Shown here piece after piece: positions 32,851 through 41,081 of a DNA stretch of 64,000 nt (positions are counted from its first letter, which is position 1; the number at the start of each line of letters is the position of its first letter). The translations under genes and the position numbers were made by a program. Below the pieces are notes generated by a model that had not been told where the DNA came from, searched no databases, and saw only the letters and a list, made by a program, of their open reading frames with translations. The DNA is from Pseudomonas sp. (GTDB lineage Bacteria > Pseudomonadota > Gammaproteobacteria > Pseudomonadales > Pseudomonadaceae): contig NZ_JASLGE010000079.1 of assembly GCF_030150285.1 (NCBI RefSeq), forward strand, positions 1 to 64,000, given 5' to 3'.

Positions 32851-34245
32851 TCAGCGGCTGGCCAACAACGCCTGGCCGCGAACCACGGCCGCTTTGACCT
32901 GCTGCGGCGCGGTACCGCCGATGTGGTTGCGTGCATTGACCGAGCCTTCGAGCGTCAACACGGCAAACACGTCGTCATCGATCTGGTCGCTGAACTGGCG
33001 CAATTCTTCCAGGCTCATTTCAGCCAGGTCCTTGCCGGTTTCAACGCCGTATTTCACGGCGTGGCCAACAATTTCGTGGCAATCACGGAACGGCAGGCCA
33101 CGGCGAACCAGGTAGTCGGCCAGGTCGGTCGCTGTCGAGAACCCGCGCAGCGCGGCTTCACGCATGATCGAGTGCTTGGGTTTGATCGCCGGGATCATAT
33201 CGGCAAAGGCCCGCAGCGAATCACGCAGCGTGTCGGCCGCGTCAAACAGTGGCTCTTTGTCTTCCTGGTTATCTTTGTTGTAGGCCAGCGGCTGGCCCTT
33301 CATCAGGGTCAGCAAGCCCATCAGCGCGCCGAATACACGGCCACTTTTGCCCCGCACCAGTTCCGGCACGTCCGGGTTTTTCTTTTGCGGCATGATCGAG
33401 CTGCCCGTGCAGAAACGGTCTGGCAGGTCGATAAACTGGAATTGAGCGCTGGTCCACAGCACCAACTCTTCGGAGAAACGCGACAAGTGCATCATCGCGA
33501 TGCTCGCGGCGGCGCAGAATTCGATGGCGAAGTCGCGGTCCGACACGTTGTCCAGCGAGTTGCCGCCCACGGCATCAAACCCCAGCAACTGAGCCGTCAG
33601 CTCGCGGTCGATCGGGTAGGTGGTGCCGGCCAGCGCAGCGCTGCCCAACGGCATGCGGTTAGTGCGCTTGCGGCAGTCAACCAGGCGCTCGTAGTCGCGG
33701 CTGAGCATTTCGAACCAGGCCAGCATGTGGTGCCCGAAGGTCACCGGCTGGGCGGTTTGCAGGTGGGTAAAGCCGGGCATGATGGTCTCGGCTTCGCGCT
33801 CGGCTTGCTCCAGCAGACCTTTCTGCAAACGGGTGATTTCAGACAGGATCAGGTCGATCTCGTCACGTAGCCATAGGCGAATGTCGGTGGCTACCTGGTC
33901 GTTGCGGCTACGGCCAGTGTGCAGTTTCTTACCGGTAACGCCGATGCGATCTGTCAGGCGCGCCTCGATGTTCATGTGCACGTCTTCCAGGTCGATGCGC
34001 CAGTCAAACGTACCGGCCTCGATTTCGCTCTGGATGGTTTTCAGGCCGTCAATGATGCTGTCGCGCTCGGCGTCGGTCAGCACGCCAACCTTGGCCAGCA
34101 TGGTGGCGTGGGCCACAGAGCCCATGATGTCGTGCCGATAAAGGCGCTGATCGAAAGTGACGGAGGCGGTGAAGCGCGCAACGAAGGCGTCGACGGGTTC
34201 ACTGAAGCGGCCGCCCCAGGACTGGTTGGTCTTGTCGGTGCTCAT
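32851..34245 (-). CDS. argH: Argininosuccinate lyase
   Basis: 464 residues, the usual family length. It cleaves argininosuccinate to arginine and fumarate, the last step of arginine synthesis. The fumarase/aspartase superfamily signature GSSIMPQKKNPD is present with its catalytic serine loop, as are HTGRSRNDQVATD and the TGFTHLQTAQPV-like segment (PGFTHLQTAQPVTFGHH). It is a single gene with a terminator behind it. In other pseudomonads the divergent neighbour is algZ; here it is algR with 385 bases between. Confidence 0.97.
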   Translation of the reverse strand: MSTDKTNQSWGGRFSEPVDAFVARFTASVTFDQRLYRHDIMGSVAHATMLAKVGVLTDAERDSIIDGLKTIQSEIEAGTFDWRIDLEDVHMNIEARLTDRIGVTGKKLHTGRSRNDQVATDIRLWLRDEIDLILSEITRLQKGLLEQAEREAETIMPGFTHLQTAQPVTFGHHMLAWFEMLSRDYERLVDCRKRTNRMPLGSAALAGTTYPIDRELTAQLLGFDAVGGNSLDNVSDRDFAIEFCAAASIAMMHLSRFSEELVLWTSAQFQFIDLPDRFCTGSSIMPQKKNPDVPELVRGKSGRVFGALMGLLTLMKGQPLAYNKDNQEDKEPLFDAADTLRDSLRAFADMIPAIKPKHSIMREAALRGFSTATDLADYLVRRGLPFRDCHEIVGHAVKYGVETGKDLAEMSLEELRQFSDQIDDDVFAVLTLEGSVNARNHIGGTAPQQVKAAVVRGQALLASR

Positions 34246-34630
34246 GGATTCGCTCGTAATCGGCTGAGGTGGGGTAAATACACAAATAGTTACTACAGAT
34301 CATAACAGGGTTGCCAATCGTGGCGTTGACGCGCATCGACAGCTTTTAATGCCAGTGAGCTATAAAAATACCTAAACGAAATCCATCGATTAAGCCCATT
34401 CGTCTTGGCAACCGTCTACAGTTGGTCGTATGGATCAGTCTTTGCAAGTCTTTGTAGATTACAAGGCGTATCCGGTATTAAATCGAACAACAGGCACAGG
34501 TGAATTTTGCTGCGCCGCTTGCGGCACTTTTTGGCCTTCGCGCTAGTCTTAGCGTGGATCGCCGTGACAGCCGTCACTTCACCTGTCTACGCTATCCTTG
34601 TGCGAGACTCACGCAGGAATACAGCGCTCT
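34246..34630. other. argH-algR intergenic region lacking algZ
   Basis: A 385-base A/T-richer gap in the place where I expect the sensor kinase gene algZ (fimS). No histidine-kinase sequence is visible in any frame. It holds an AlgR-box-like site (34396-34404) and a short ORF with a signal-peptide-like start (34507-34650), described separately. Confidence 0.7.
34396..34404 (+). promoter_or_regulatory. AlgR-box-like sequence
   Basis: CCATTCGTC differs at one base from the AlgR-binding consensus CCGTTCGTC known from P. aeruginosa algD and hcnA. It lies 227 bases before algR, so autoregulation is possible. A 9-mer with one mismatch can occur by chance. Confidence 0.3.
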
Positions 34631-34650
34631 ATGAATGTCCTGATCGTTGA
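34507..34650 (+). CDS. Candidate 47-aa exported/membrane peptide overlapping algR
   Basis: A TTG at 34507 with AGGTG close upstream opens a 47-codon frame. Residues 2-7 are basic (LRRLRH), 8-24 are hydrophobic, and SPVYA gives an acceptable signal-peptidase site near residue 29. It ends inside algR (overlap 20 bases). It may be a small exported peptide or a scrap of a lost membrane gene. No family is recognised. Confidence 0.3.
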   Translation: MLRRLRHFLAFALVLAWIAVTAVTSPVYAILVRDSRRNTALYECPDR

Positions 34651-35377
34651 TGACGAAACTTTGCCCCGCGAGCATGTGAGCCGTGTACTCGGTACGCTTG
34701 GGGGTTATACGCTGCTGGAGCCTGGCGCCACTCATGGCGAAGAGGCATTGAATTTGATCGAGTCCCTGAAGCCGGATGTGGTGTTACTCGACATCCGCAT
34801 GCCGGGGCTCGACGGGTTACAGGTTGCGGCCAAACTCTGTGAGCGCGACCAGGCACCCTCTGTGGTCTTCTGTGTGGGCGCAGACGATTTTTCACAGCAG
34901 GCCCTGGAAGAGAGCGGGGTGAGTTATGTGCTCAAACCGGTCAACGCCGAAGCCTTGAAAACCGTGCTGAAAAACGCGCACCGGCCCACTCGGTCTCAAC
35001 TGGCGGCCTTAACCCGGCCCGCTGCGCAAACGGGTAGCGGGCCGCGCAGCCATATCAGTGCCCGCACTCGAAAAGGGATTGAGCTGATTCCCATTGACCA
35101 AGTGATTTACTTTATCGCCGACCATAAATACGTGACCTTGCGTCACGAGGGTGGCGAAGTCCTGCTCGATGAGCCGCTGAAGGCGCTGGAAGACGAATTC
35201 GGCGAGCGTTTCGTGCGTATTCACCGTAATGCATTGGTGGCGCGTAACCGCATCGAACGCCTGCAACGCACGCCGCTGGGCCACTTTCAATTGTTCTTGC
35301 GAGGCCTGAACGGGGATGCGCTGATTGTGAGCCGTCGCCATGTGGCCGGTGTGCGAAAGATGATGCAGCAGATGTAG
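34631..35377 (+). CDS. algR: LytTR response regulator AlgR
   Basis: 248 residues, the same length as P. aeruginosa AlgR. The receiver domain (1-120) keeps D7, D8, the phospho-acceptor D54 in LLDIRMPGLDG and K102. The conserved Thr of the fourth strand (T82 in P. aeruginosa, from memory) is Val, and the 73-100 segment is divergent. The LytTR domain (about 140-245; HISARTRKGIELIPIDQVIY, FVRIHRNALVAR) looks almost unchanged. The start at 34631 matches the family. AlgR controls alginate, twitching and virulence genes in P. aeruginosa. The usual partner gene algZ is missing next door. Confidence 0.92.
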   Translation: MNVLIVDDETLPREHVSRVLGTLGGYTLLEPGATHGEEALNLIESLKPDVVLLDIRMPGLDGLQVAAKLCERDQAPSVVFCVGADDFSQQALEESGVSYVLKPVNAEALKTVLKNAHRPTRSQLAALTRPAAQTGSGPRSHISARTRKGIELIPIDQVIYFIADHKYVTLRHEGGEVLLDEPLKALEDEFGERFVRIHRNALVARNRIERLQRTPLGHFQLFLRGLNGDALIVSRRHVAGVRKMMQQM

Positions 35378-35505
35378 TGCGCACGACTGAAATGCGCAGG
35401 GATGTCGTTTTTGGGCCAGGGAGGCCGCGTACTTTCTGATACAAGTCAAAGCTGTTTTGGCTGAGCTGTTATGATCAGCCGTATCTTTTCAGTACGGATT
35501 GATCC

Positions 35506-36447
35506 ATGTCCTCTCGCGAAATCCGCATCGCTACCCGTAAAAGCGCCCTGGCTCTGTGGCAGGCTGACTACGTTAAAGCCCGTTTGGAGCAGGCTCACCC
35601 AGGTCTTGTGGTGACGCTGGTGCCCATGGTCAGCCGTGGCGACAAGTTGCTCGACTCGCCGTTGTCGAAAATCGGCGGCAAGGGCCTGTTTGTCAAAGAG
35701 CTGGAAACGGCTCTGCTTGAAAACGAAGCCGACATCGCTGTCCACTCAATGAAAGATGTGCCGATGGACTTCCCTGAAGGTCTGGGGCTGTTTTGCATTT
35801 GCGAGCGTGAAGACCCGCGCGATGCCTTCGTGTCCAACACCTTCGCCAGCCTCGACCAATTACCCATCGCGAGTGTGGTGGGCACGTCCAGCCTGCGTCG
35901 TCAGGCGCAATTGCTGGCGCGTCGTCCAGATCTGGAAATCCGCTTTTTGCGGGGCAACGTCAATACCCGCCTGGCCAAGCTCGACGCCGGGGAATACGAC
36001 GCCATTATCCTTGCGGCGGCTGGCCTGATTCGCCTGGGATTTGAAGATCGCATCACATCGGCCATCAGCATCGAAGACAGCTTGCCGGCCGGTGGCCAAG
36101 GGGCCGTGGGTATCGAGTGCCGCAGCGCGGACAGCGAAATTCACGCCTTGCTGGCACCGTTACACCACGATGACACCGCTGTGCGGGTGACGGCTGAGCG
36201 CGCCCTGAACAAACACTTGAACGGCGGATGCCAGGTGCCCATCGCCTGTTACGCCGTGCTTGAAGGGCCGAACCTCTGGCTGCGCGGCCTGGTGGGTGAG
36301 CCTGGCGGCGGTGTGCTGCTGAGTGCTGACGCCCGTGCCCCGCGCAGTCATGCCGCCGCGTTGGGCGTGCAAGTGGCCGAAGCGTTATTGGCGCAAGGTG
36401 CCGGGGATATTCTGAAAGCCGTGTATGGCGAGGCAGGTCACGCGTGA
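35506..36447 (+). CDS. hemC: Porphobilinogen deaminase (hydroxymethylbilane synthase)
   Basis: 313 residues. It joins four porphobilinogens into hydroxymethylbilane in heme synthesis. The dipyrromethane cofactor is attached at C242 (LNGGCQVPIACYA). The catalytic Asp region SMKDVPMDFP and the cofactor-binding Arg cluster GTSSLRRQAQL are intact. It is the first gene of hemC-hemD-hemX-hemY; its stop overlaps hemD by GTGA. It lies 128 bases after algR with a possible TATGAT -10 at 35470-35475. Confidence 0.97.
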   Translation: MSSREIRIATRKSALALWQADYVKARLEQAHPGLVVTLVPMVSRGDKLLDSPLSKIGGKGLFVKELETALLENEADIAVHSMKDVPMDFPEGLGLFCICEREDPRDAFVSNTFASLDQLPIASVVGTSSLRRQAQLLARRPDLEIRFLRGNVNTRLAKLDAGEYDAIILAAAGLIRLGFEDRITSAISIEDSLPAGGQGAVGIECRSADSEIHALLAPLHHDDTAVRVTAERALNKHLNGGCQVPIACYAVLEGPNLWLRGLVGEPGGGVLLSADARAPRSHAAALGVQVAEALLAQGAGDILKAVYGEAGHA

Positions 36448-37211
36448 CAGGCTGGCGGTTGCTGCTGACCCGGCCCGCCGAAGAGTCGGCGGCCCTCGCC
36501 AATGAGTTGAGCGCGGCTGGCGTGTTTAGCAGCAGCTTGCCATTGTTGGCGATTGAGCCTCTGGTACTGACGGATGCGCATCGTGCCCTCGTGGCCGGTC
36601 TTGATCGTTATTGCGCGGTGATTGTGGTGAGTAAACCCGCCGCCCGTATGGGCCTGGCGCTGGTTGATCAATACTGGCCGCAGCCGCCCTCACAGAAGTG
36701 GTTCTGTGTGGGTGCCGCCACGGGGCAGATTCTCGCCGACTACGGGCTGGATGTTAGCTACCCTGAACGTGGCGATGACAGCGAGGCTTTGCTGGCGCTG
36801 CCGGCCTTTGAGCAAGCGTTGGCATGCCACGCACCTCGGGTGCTGATCCTGCGCGGGGAGGGCGGGCGAGAAATGTTGGCGGACCGTCTTCGCGTTCTGG
36901 GGGCGCAGGTCGATTACCTGGAACTGTACCGCCGTGATTTACCGTTTTACCCGCCTGCGGCCCTGCCTCAGCGCGTAAAAGGGGAACGCCTGAATGCGCT
37001 GGTGGTCAGCAGTGGACAAGGGTTTGAGCATTTACGGCACATGGCCGCAGATGCCTGGCCACAGTTGGCGGCTTTAACCCTGTTTGTTCCAAGCCCTCGG
37101 GTGGCTGCAATTGCGCGCAGCGCCGGGGCACAACATGTTGTGGATTGTCGTGGCGCGAGCGCCGCGGCTTTGCTGGCGGCGTTACGGGCGCACCCCGTAC
37201 CTGCTTTCTAA
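36444..37211 (+). CDS. hemD: Uroporphyrinogen-III synthase
   Basis: 255 residues. It closes hydroxymethylbilane into uroporphyrinogen III. The fold is poorly conserved in sequence, but the N-terminal WRLLLTRPAEES, the VVSKPAA segment and LNALVVSSGQGFEHL are typical of Pseudomonas HemD. The GTG start at 36444 overlaps the hemC stop by 4 bases, so the two steps that share an unstable intermediate are coupled in translation. hemX follows after 16 bases. Confidence 0.92.
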   Translation: MTGWRLLLTRPAEESAALANELSAAGVFSSSLPLLAIEPLVLTDAHRALVAGLDRYCAVIVVSKPAARMGLALVDQYWPQPPSQKWFCVGAATGQILADYGLDVSYPERGDDSEALLALPAFEQALACHAPRVLILRGEGGREMLADRLRVLGAQVDYLELYRRDLPFYPPAALPQRVKGERLNALVVSSGQGFEHLRHMAADAWPQLAALTLFVPSPRVAAIARSAGAQHVVDCRGASAAALLAALRAHPVPAF

Positions 37212-37227
37212 TGCAAAGGATGGATAC

Positions 37228-38358
37228 GTGAGCGAAACAGACTTGTCCAAAGAGCACGTGCAGCCCGCGTCAGAAGCGCCGGTTGAAAAACCTGTCAGCA
37301 AGCCTGAACGTCGGGGCAATGGCTTGGCTGTGGTCGCCCTGCTACTGGGGGCCGCGGGTGTGGCGGTCGGGGGTTGGGGGGTCTGGCAGGTGCGTCACTT
37401 GCAAGTCGACACCGCCCAGCAACTGAGCGAAGTCCAGGCCTTGGGCGCGCAAACACTGTCGATCAAACAAGGCGAGCAGAAACTACTGACGCGCCTCAAT
37501 CAGTTGCCTTCGGCCAGTGACTTGGACGACCAGCGCCAGTTGGTCGGTCAACTGCGAGGCGATCAGCAGCGCTTGAACCAGCGCCTAGAAACGGTTTTGA
37601 GCGCTAGCCGCAAGGACTGGCGCTTGGCTGAGGCTGAGCACTTGTTGCGGTTGGCGACCCTGAGGTTGTCGGCGTTGCAAGACGTCGCCAGTGCCCAAGC
37701 CTTGGTGCAGGGGGCTGACGATATTTTGCGTGAGCAAAATGACCCTGGCTCTTTTGCCGCCCGCGAGCAATTGGCCAAGAGTTTGACCGCGCTGCGCAGC
37801 GTTGAGCAGCCAGACCGCACCGGGTTGTTTTTGCAGTTGGCCGCTCTGCGTGACCAGGTGGCACAGCTCAACGCCCTGGCACCGGCTTACAAAGACTCCG
37901 GTGACTCGTTGCTGGGGCTGACGGCTGACGGCGATGGCGCGAGTCGTTGGTCGCAGTGGTGGGATGAAATTTCGCACTACATCCGTATCGATTTCAATGC
38001 CGACAAGAACGTTCGCCCGCTGTTGGCAGGGCAAAGCCTGACGCAGGTGCGTCTGGCTTTGAGCTTGGCGTTGGAACAGGCCCAGTGGGCCGCGATCAAT
38101 GGTCAGGAGGCGATCTACACCCAGGCCTTGGCCCAGGCGCAAGAGGTGCTTAAAGGCAACTTCAACCCCGACAATCAGCACAGCCAAAAAATGCTGGAGC
38201 AAGTGATTGAGCTGAGTAAACAGCCGGTCGCGGTCAAAACACCGGACCTGGCGGGCACCTTGAGTGCCGTACAGGCTTATCTTGAGCGCCGCCATGTCAG
38301 CGCCGACGAGCCAGGGCCTGGTGCGTCTGGTCAGCCTGCGCAGGAGGCCCGCCCATGA
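37228..38358 (+). CDS. hemX: HemX-family membrane protein
   Basis: About 376 residues, starting at GTG 37228 with AAAGGA 7 bases upstream. A charged N-terminal segment of about 35 residues, then one membrane helix (about 36-54, rich in Gly and Ala), then a long periplasmic coiled-coil and helical region. It belongs to the HemX family found after hemD in proteobacteria. E. coli HemX was once called a uroporphyrinogen methylase, but its role is not established. It overlaps hemY by 4 bases. Confidence 0.88.
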   Translation: MSETDLSKEHVQPASEAPVEKPVSKPERRGNGLAVVALLLGAAGVAVGGWGVWQVRHLQVDTAQQLSEVQALGAQTLSIKQGEQKLLTRLNQLPSASDLDDQRQLVGQLRGDQQRLNQRLETVLSASRKDWRLAEAEHLLRLATLRLSALQDVASAQALVQGADDILREQNDPGSFAAREQLAKSLTALRSVEQPDRTGLFLQLAALRDQVAQLNALAPAYKDSGDSLLGLTADGDGASRWSQWWDEISHYIRIDFNADKNVRPLLAGQSLTQVRLALSLALEQAQWAAINGQEAIYTQALAQAQEVLKGNFNPDNQHSQKMLEQVIELSKQPVAVKTPDLAGTLSAVQAYLERRHVSADEPGPGASGQPAQEARP

Positions 38359-39596
38359 AGCGCTTCTACGTGATTGTATTTTTTCTGATCGCCGCAGCGG
38401 CATGCGTCGGCCTGGCAATCGCCGAAGATGCGGGGTATGTGCTGCTCGCTTATAAAAACTTCCGCTACGAATCCAGTGTGTGGGCCACGTTGGCGTTGCT
38501 GCTGGTGCTGGGGTTGCTGGTCTGGGGTATCAAGCTGCTGGTGGAACTGGTCACGGCGTCTACCGGGCTGGTTAACCCCTGGTCGCGGCGCAATCGCAGT
38601 CGTCGCGTGCAAATCGCGATTGAGCAAGGCCAGATGGACCTCGCTGAAGGTCGTTGGGCCAGCGCACAAAAACACCTGTCTCGCGCCGCAGAAGCTGAAC
38701 GCCAGCCTTTACTGTTTTATATGGGGGCGGCCCGTGCGGCCAACGAGCAAGGCCGTTACGAGGAAAGTGACAATTTGCTTGAGCGCGCGCTGGAGCGTCA
38801 GCCACAGGCCGAACTGGCGATTGCCTTGAGCCACGCCCAACTGCAACTGGACCGCGCCGATACCGAGGGTGCCTTGGCCACTTTGCAAGCCATGCATGAG
38901 CGTCATCCGCACAATGTTCAAGTGTTGCGCCAATTGCAGCGCTTGCATCAGCAACGGGGTGACTGGGCGGCGTTAATTCGTTTGCTGCCAGAGCTGCGTA
39001 AAGACAAGGTGCTGCCCGCCAATGAGCTGGCTGACCTGGAACGCCGTGCGTGGGGGCAAAATTTGAGTTTGGCGGCGCAGCGTGAAAAAGAAGGTGAGGC
39101 GGGACTGCAATCGCTTCAACGCGCCTGGCAACAACTGACGGCGGCGCAACGGCAAGAGCCGGCACTGGTGCTGGCCTATGCGGAGCAATTGCGCCAATTG
39201 GGGGCTCAGGCCGAGGCCGAAGACGTCTTGCGGGGGGCCTTGAAGCGTAGCTACGACAGCCACCTTGTGCGGCTGTATGGCTTGCTGCGCGGCAATGACC
39301 CGGCAAAGCAATTGCAAACGGCTGAAGGCTGGTTAAAGGCTCACCCCGGTGATGCCAGCTTGCTGCTGACCCTGGGGCGTCTGAGCCTGCAGAACAGCTT
39401 GTGGGGCAAGGCACGGGATTACTTCGAAAGTAGCCTGGCCGTTGAGCGCAATCCTGAAACCTGTGCCGAACTGGCGCGGTTGCTCGCACAACTGGGTGAT
39501 ACGGCTCGCAGTAATCAATTGTTTCAGGAAGGGTTGAACTTGCTGGATGAGCGGTTACTGGCCTTGCCTTTGCCCTCGACGGGTACGAATTTCTAG
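38355..39596 (+). CDS. hemY: HemY-family TPR membrane protein
   Basis: 413 residues: two N-terminal membrane helices (about 4-22 and 40-62), then a cytoplasmic run of tetratricopeptide repeats (for example LFYMGAARAANEQGRYEESD and SLLLTLGRLSLQN). It is the proteobacterial HemY, not the protoporphyrinogen oxidase of the same name in Bacillus, and is thought to help organise late heme enzymes; that role is not proven. The ATG overlaps the hemX stop. A hairpin at 39607-39631 ends the operon. Confidence 0.9.
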   Translation: MKRFYVIVFFLIAAAACVGLAIAEDAGYVLLAYKNFRYESSVWATLALLLVLGLLVWGIKLLVELVTASTGLVNPWSRRNRSRRVQIAIEQGQMDLAEGRWASAQKHLSRAAEAERQPLLFYMGAARAANEQGRYEESDNLLERALERQPQAELAIALSHAQLQLDRADTEGALATLQAMHERHPHNVQVLRQLQRLHQQRGDWAALIRLLPELRKDKVLPANELADLERRAWGQNLSLAAQREKEGEAGLQSLQRAWQQLTAAQRQEPALVLAYAEQLRQLGAQAEAEDVLRGALKRSYDSHLVRLYGLLRGNDPAKQLQTAEGWLKAHPGDASLLLTLGRLSLQNSLWGKARDYFESSLAVERNPETCAELARLLAQLGDTARSNQLFQEGLNLLDERLLALPLPSTGTNF

Positions 39597-39606
39597 GCCT
39601 GAAAGG

Positions 39607-39631
39607 CCGGTTTAAGGGCCGAATAAACCGG
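39607..39631 (+). terminator. Hairpin after hemY
   Basis: CCGGTTTA and TAAACCGG form a perfect 8-bp stem with a 9-base loop 11 bases after the hemY stop. There is no T-run, so it may stabilise the 3' end rather than terminate on its own. Confidence 0.5.
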
Positions 39632-39818
39632 ACTTCAAGGAGTGGAAACTTTACACAATGGTGATGGCGGTAATTTCCTACGTTGCTTATGTAAAGTACT
39701 GTCGGATGCTGTTGGTAATTCCCTACACCCTTCAGGAAGCTTCCTCTGTGGCTCACCTTGAAAGGGCTAATGGCTTTCATCTACCGTAATCAGCTGTCTC
39801 TTTTGTTACGGAAAAGCC

Positions 39819-40346
39819 ATGTTTTTGGCCTGCTCACGTTTCATTTTCTTCTTGTCCTTTCTAAGTGGTGCTCTGGTCTTGGGCACCTCTTTATTTCTCG
39901 AGTACGGGTCTGGGCTTTCGCCTTGTCTTTTATGTTATGTGCAGCGCTTTTTCTTGCTCGGTTTCTGCCTGACAACATTGACAGCCTGTTTGCGTGATCG
40001 CGGGCCTGTGGGCATGTGGTGCTTTTCTGTCCTGTCTCTCTTAATGGCGTTGGCAGGCGCAGCCAGTGCGTTCAGGCAAGTGCTGGTGCAAGCGCTACCG
40101 CCCGAGCAATTAATGTTTTGCCAGCCCGAGCTTGCTTGTGTCTGGCACTACTTATCCCCGCGCGAAATACTGGCGATGATCTACCGGGGAAGTGAAGAGT
40201 GCGCTCATATTCAGTGGTCCGTTTTCAACTTGAGTATTCCTGAATTAAGCCTGCTGGCGTTTACCGGCTTGAGTGTGCTGAGCATCGTTCAAGTGGTTCG
40301 TGTGATTTACTATCAGGCAGGGTCACGCACCGACGACGTGAAGTAG
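39819..40346 (+). CDS. dsbB: Disulfide bond formation protein DsbB-like
   Basis: 175 residues with four membrane helices. The quinone-proximal pair is C36-x-x-C39 (SPCLLCYVQR). The second periplasmic loop carries further Cys in LMFCQPELACVW and EECAHIQW. DsbB reoxidises DsbA and passes electrons to quinone. Pseudomonads carry two such proteins; position after hemY matches the copy called DsbH in P. aeruginosa. The 222-base gap upstream has the hemY hairpin and presumably its promoter. The start at 39819 has CGGAAAAG upstream. Confidence 0.88.
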   Translation: MFLACSRFIFFLSFLSGALVLGTSLFLEYGSGLSPCLLCYVQRFFLLGFCLTTLTACLRDRGPVGMWCFSVLSLLMALAGAASAFRQVLVQALPPEQLMFCQPELACVWHYLSPREILAMIYRGSEECAHIQWSVFNLSIPELSLLAFTGLSVLSIVQVVRVIYYQAGSRTDDVK

Positions 40347-40380
40347 GCGTGCGTATTAAACGCTTGTATGAATTTTCTCT

Positions 40381-40400
40381 ATGGCATGCCTTGATGCCAT
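40381..40400. repeat. Inverted repeat between dsbB and algQ
   Basis: ATGGCAT-GCCTTG-ATGCCAT is a perfect 7-bp inverted repeat, 35 bases after dsbB and 138 before algQ. It could be an operator for algQ or a weak 3'-end hairpin. Confidence 0.35.
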
Positions 40401-40537
40401 GGTCATGCGGGCATAGTCTGGGTCGAATACATTATTGGAAATAGGCCGCCCCAGTGCTGTAGCAGTTGTACACATTTGGGTTCGGATAAGCTTGGTCAGG
40501 CCAGGCGGCAGGGACCCAAAAGGGAAGAGAGAACATC

Positions 40538-41023
40538 ATGCTTGAAAGATGTCAGAATGCTCAGGAACGTTTCAATGGCGTCCACAAGTTGATTGATAAC
40601 TGGCTGAATGAGCGCAGTGAACTTGTGAAAGCCTACCAGGTTGTGGAAGCAGAGCTCGCAGACTCACGTCCTGATGGCAAAACCCAGAGTGCGTTTTGTG
40701 AGGTGTTGGTGGACTACGTGTCTGCCGGGCATTTTGAGATTTACGAGCAACTGAACTCAGAAGCCCTGGCATTTGCTGATGCGCGCGGGCTGAAGTTGGC
40801 TGCGACGATTTACCCTAGAATCGAAGCGATCACCCAGCACTCCCTGGACTTCAATGATCGATGTGTCGGCAAGAAGCACCGCCCAAACTGCGAGATCCTC
40901 GCTGCCAAATTCAAAGACCTCGGCAACTTGCTGAATGAGCGGTTTGAGCTGGAAGACTGCCTGATCGAAGTGCTGCACAACGCACACAATGAGCAAAAGG
41001 AAGTGCAAGCCGTTCGCGCATGA
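40538..41023 (+). CDS. algQ: AlgQ / Rsd-family anti-sigma-70 regulator
   Basis: 161 residues, all-helical, matching the Rsd/AlgQ family (MLERCQNAQERFNGVHKLID; LVDYVSAGHFEIYEQL; YPRIEAITQHSLDFNDRCV). Rsd binds region 4 of sigma-70 and frees core polymerase for other sigma factors; P. aeruginosa AlgQ also affects alginate and siderophore genes. AAGGGAAGAGAG precedes the start. It is a single-gene unit closed by the terminator at 41045-41070. Confidence 0.93.
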   Translation: MLERCQNAQERFNGVHKLIDNWLNERSELVKAYQVVEAELADSRPDGKTQSAFCEVLVDYVSAGHFEIYEQLNSEALAFADARGLKLAATIYPRIEAITQHSLDFNDRCVGKKHRPNCEILAAKFKDLGNLLNERFELEDCLIEVLHNAHNEQKEVQAVRA

Positions 41024-41044
41024 GCCTGGATGCAATTGGCGGGT

Positions 41045-41070
41045 AACGGTGCGCAGTGCGCACCGTTTTT
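41045..41070 (+). terminator. Rho-independent terminator after algQ
   Basis: AACGGTGCGC (41045-41054) and GCGCACCGTT (41058-41067) form a perfect 10-bp stem with a 3-base loop, followed by more T. Confidence 0.85.
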
Positions 41071-41081
41071 GTGTGAGGCTT

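Noticed and set aside
34246..34630. Search for an algZ remnant in the argH-algR gap
   Set aside because: No H-box, N-box or G-box of a histidine kinase is visible in any frame; only the short hydrophobic ORF is reported, as a candidate.
36438..36671. Minus-strand frame across the hemC-hemD junction
   Set aside because: hemC and hemD are firmly identified on the plus strand and overlap by GTGA; the minus frame has no support.
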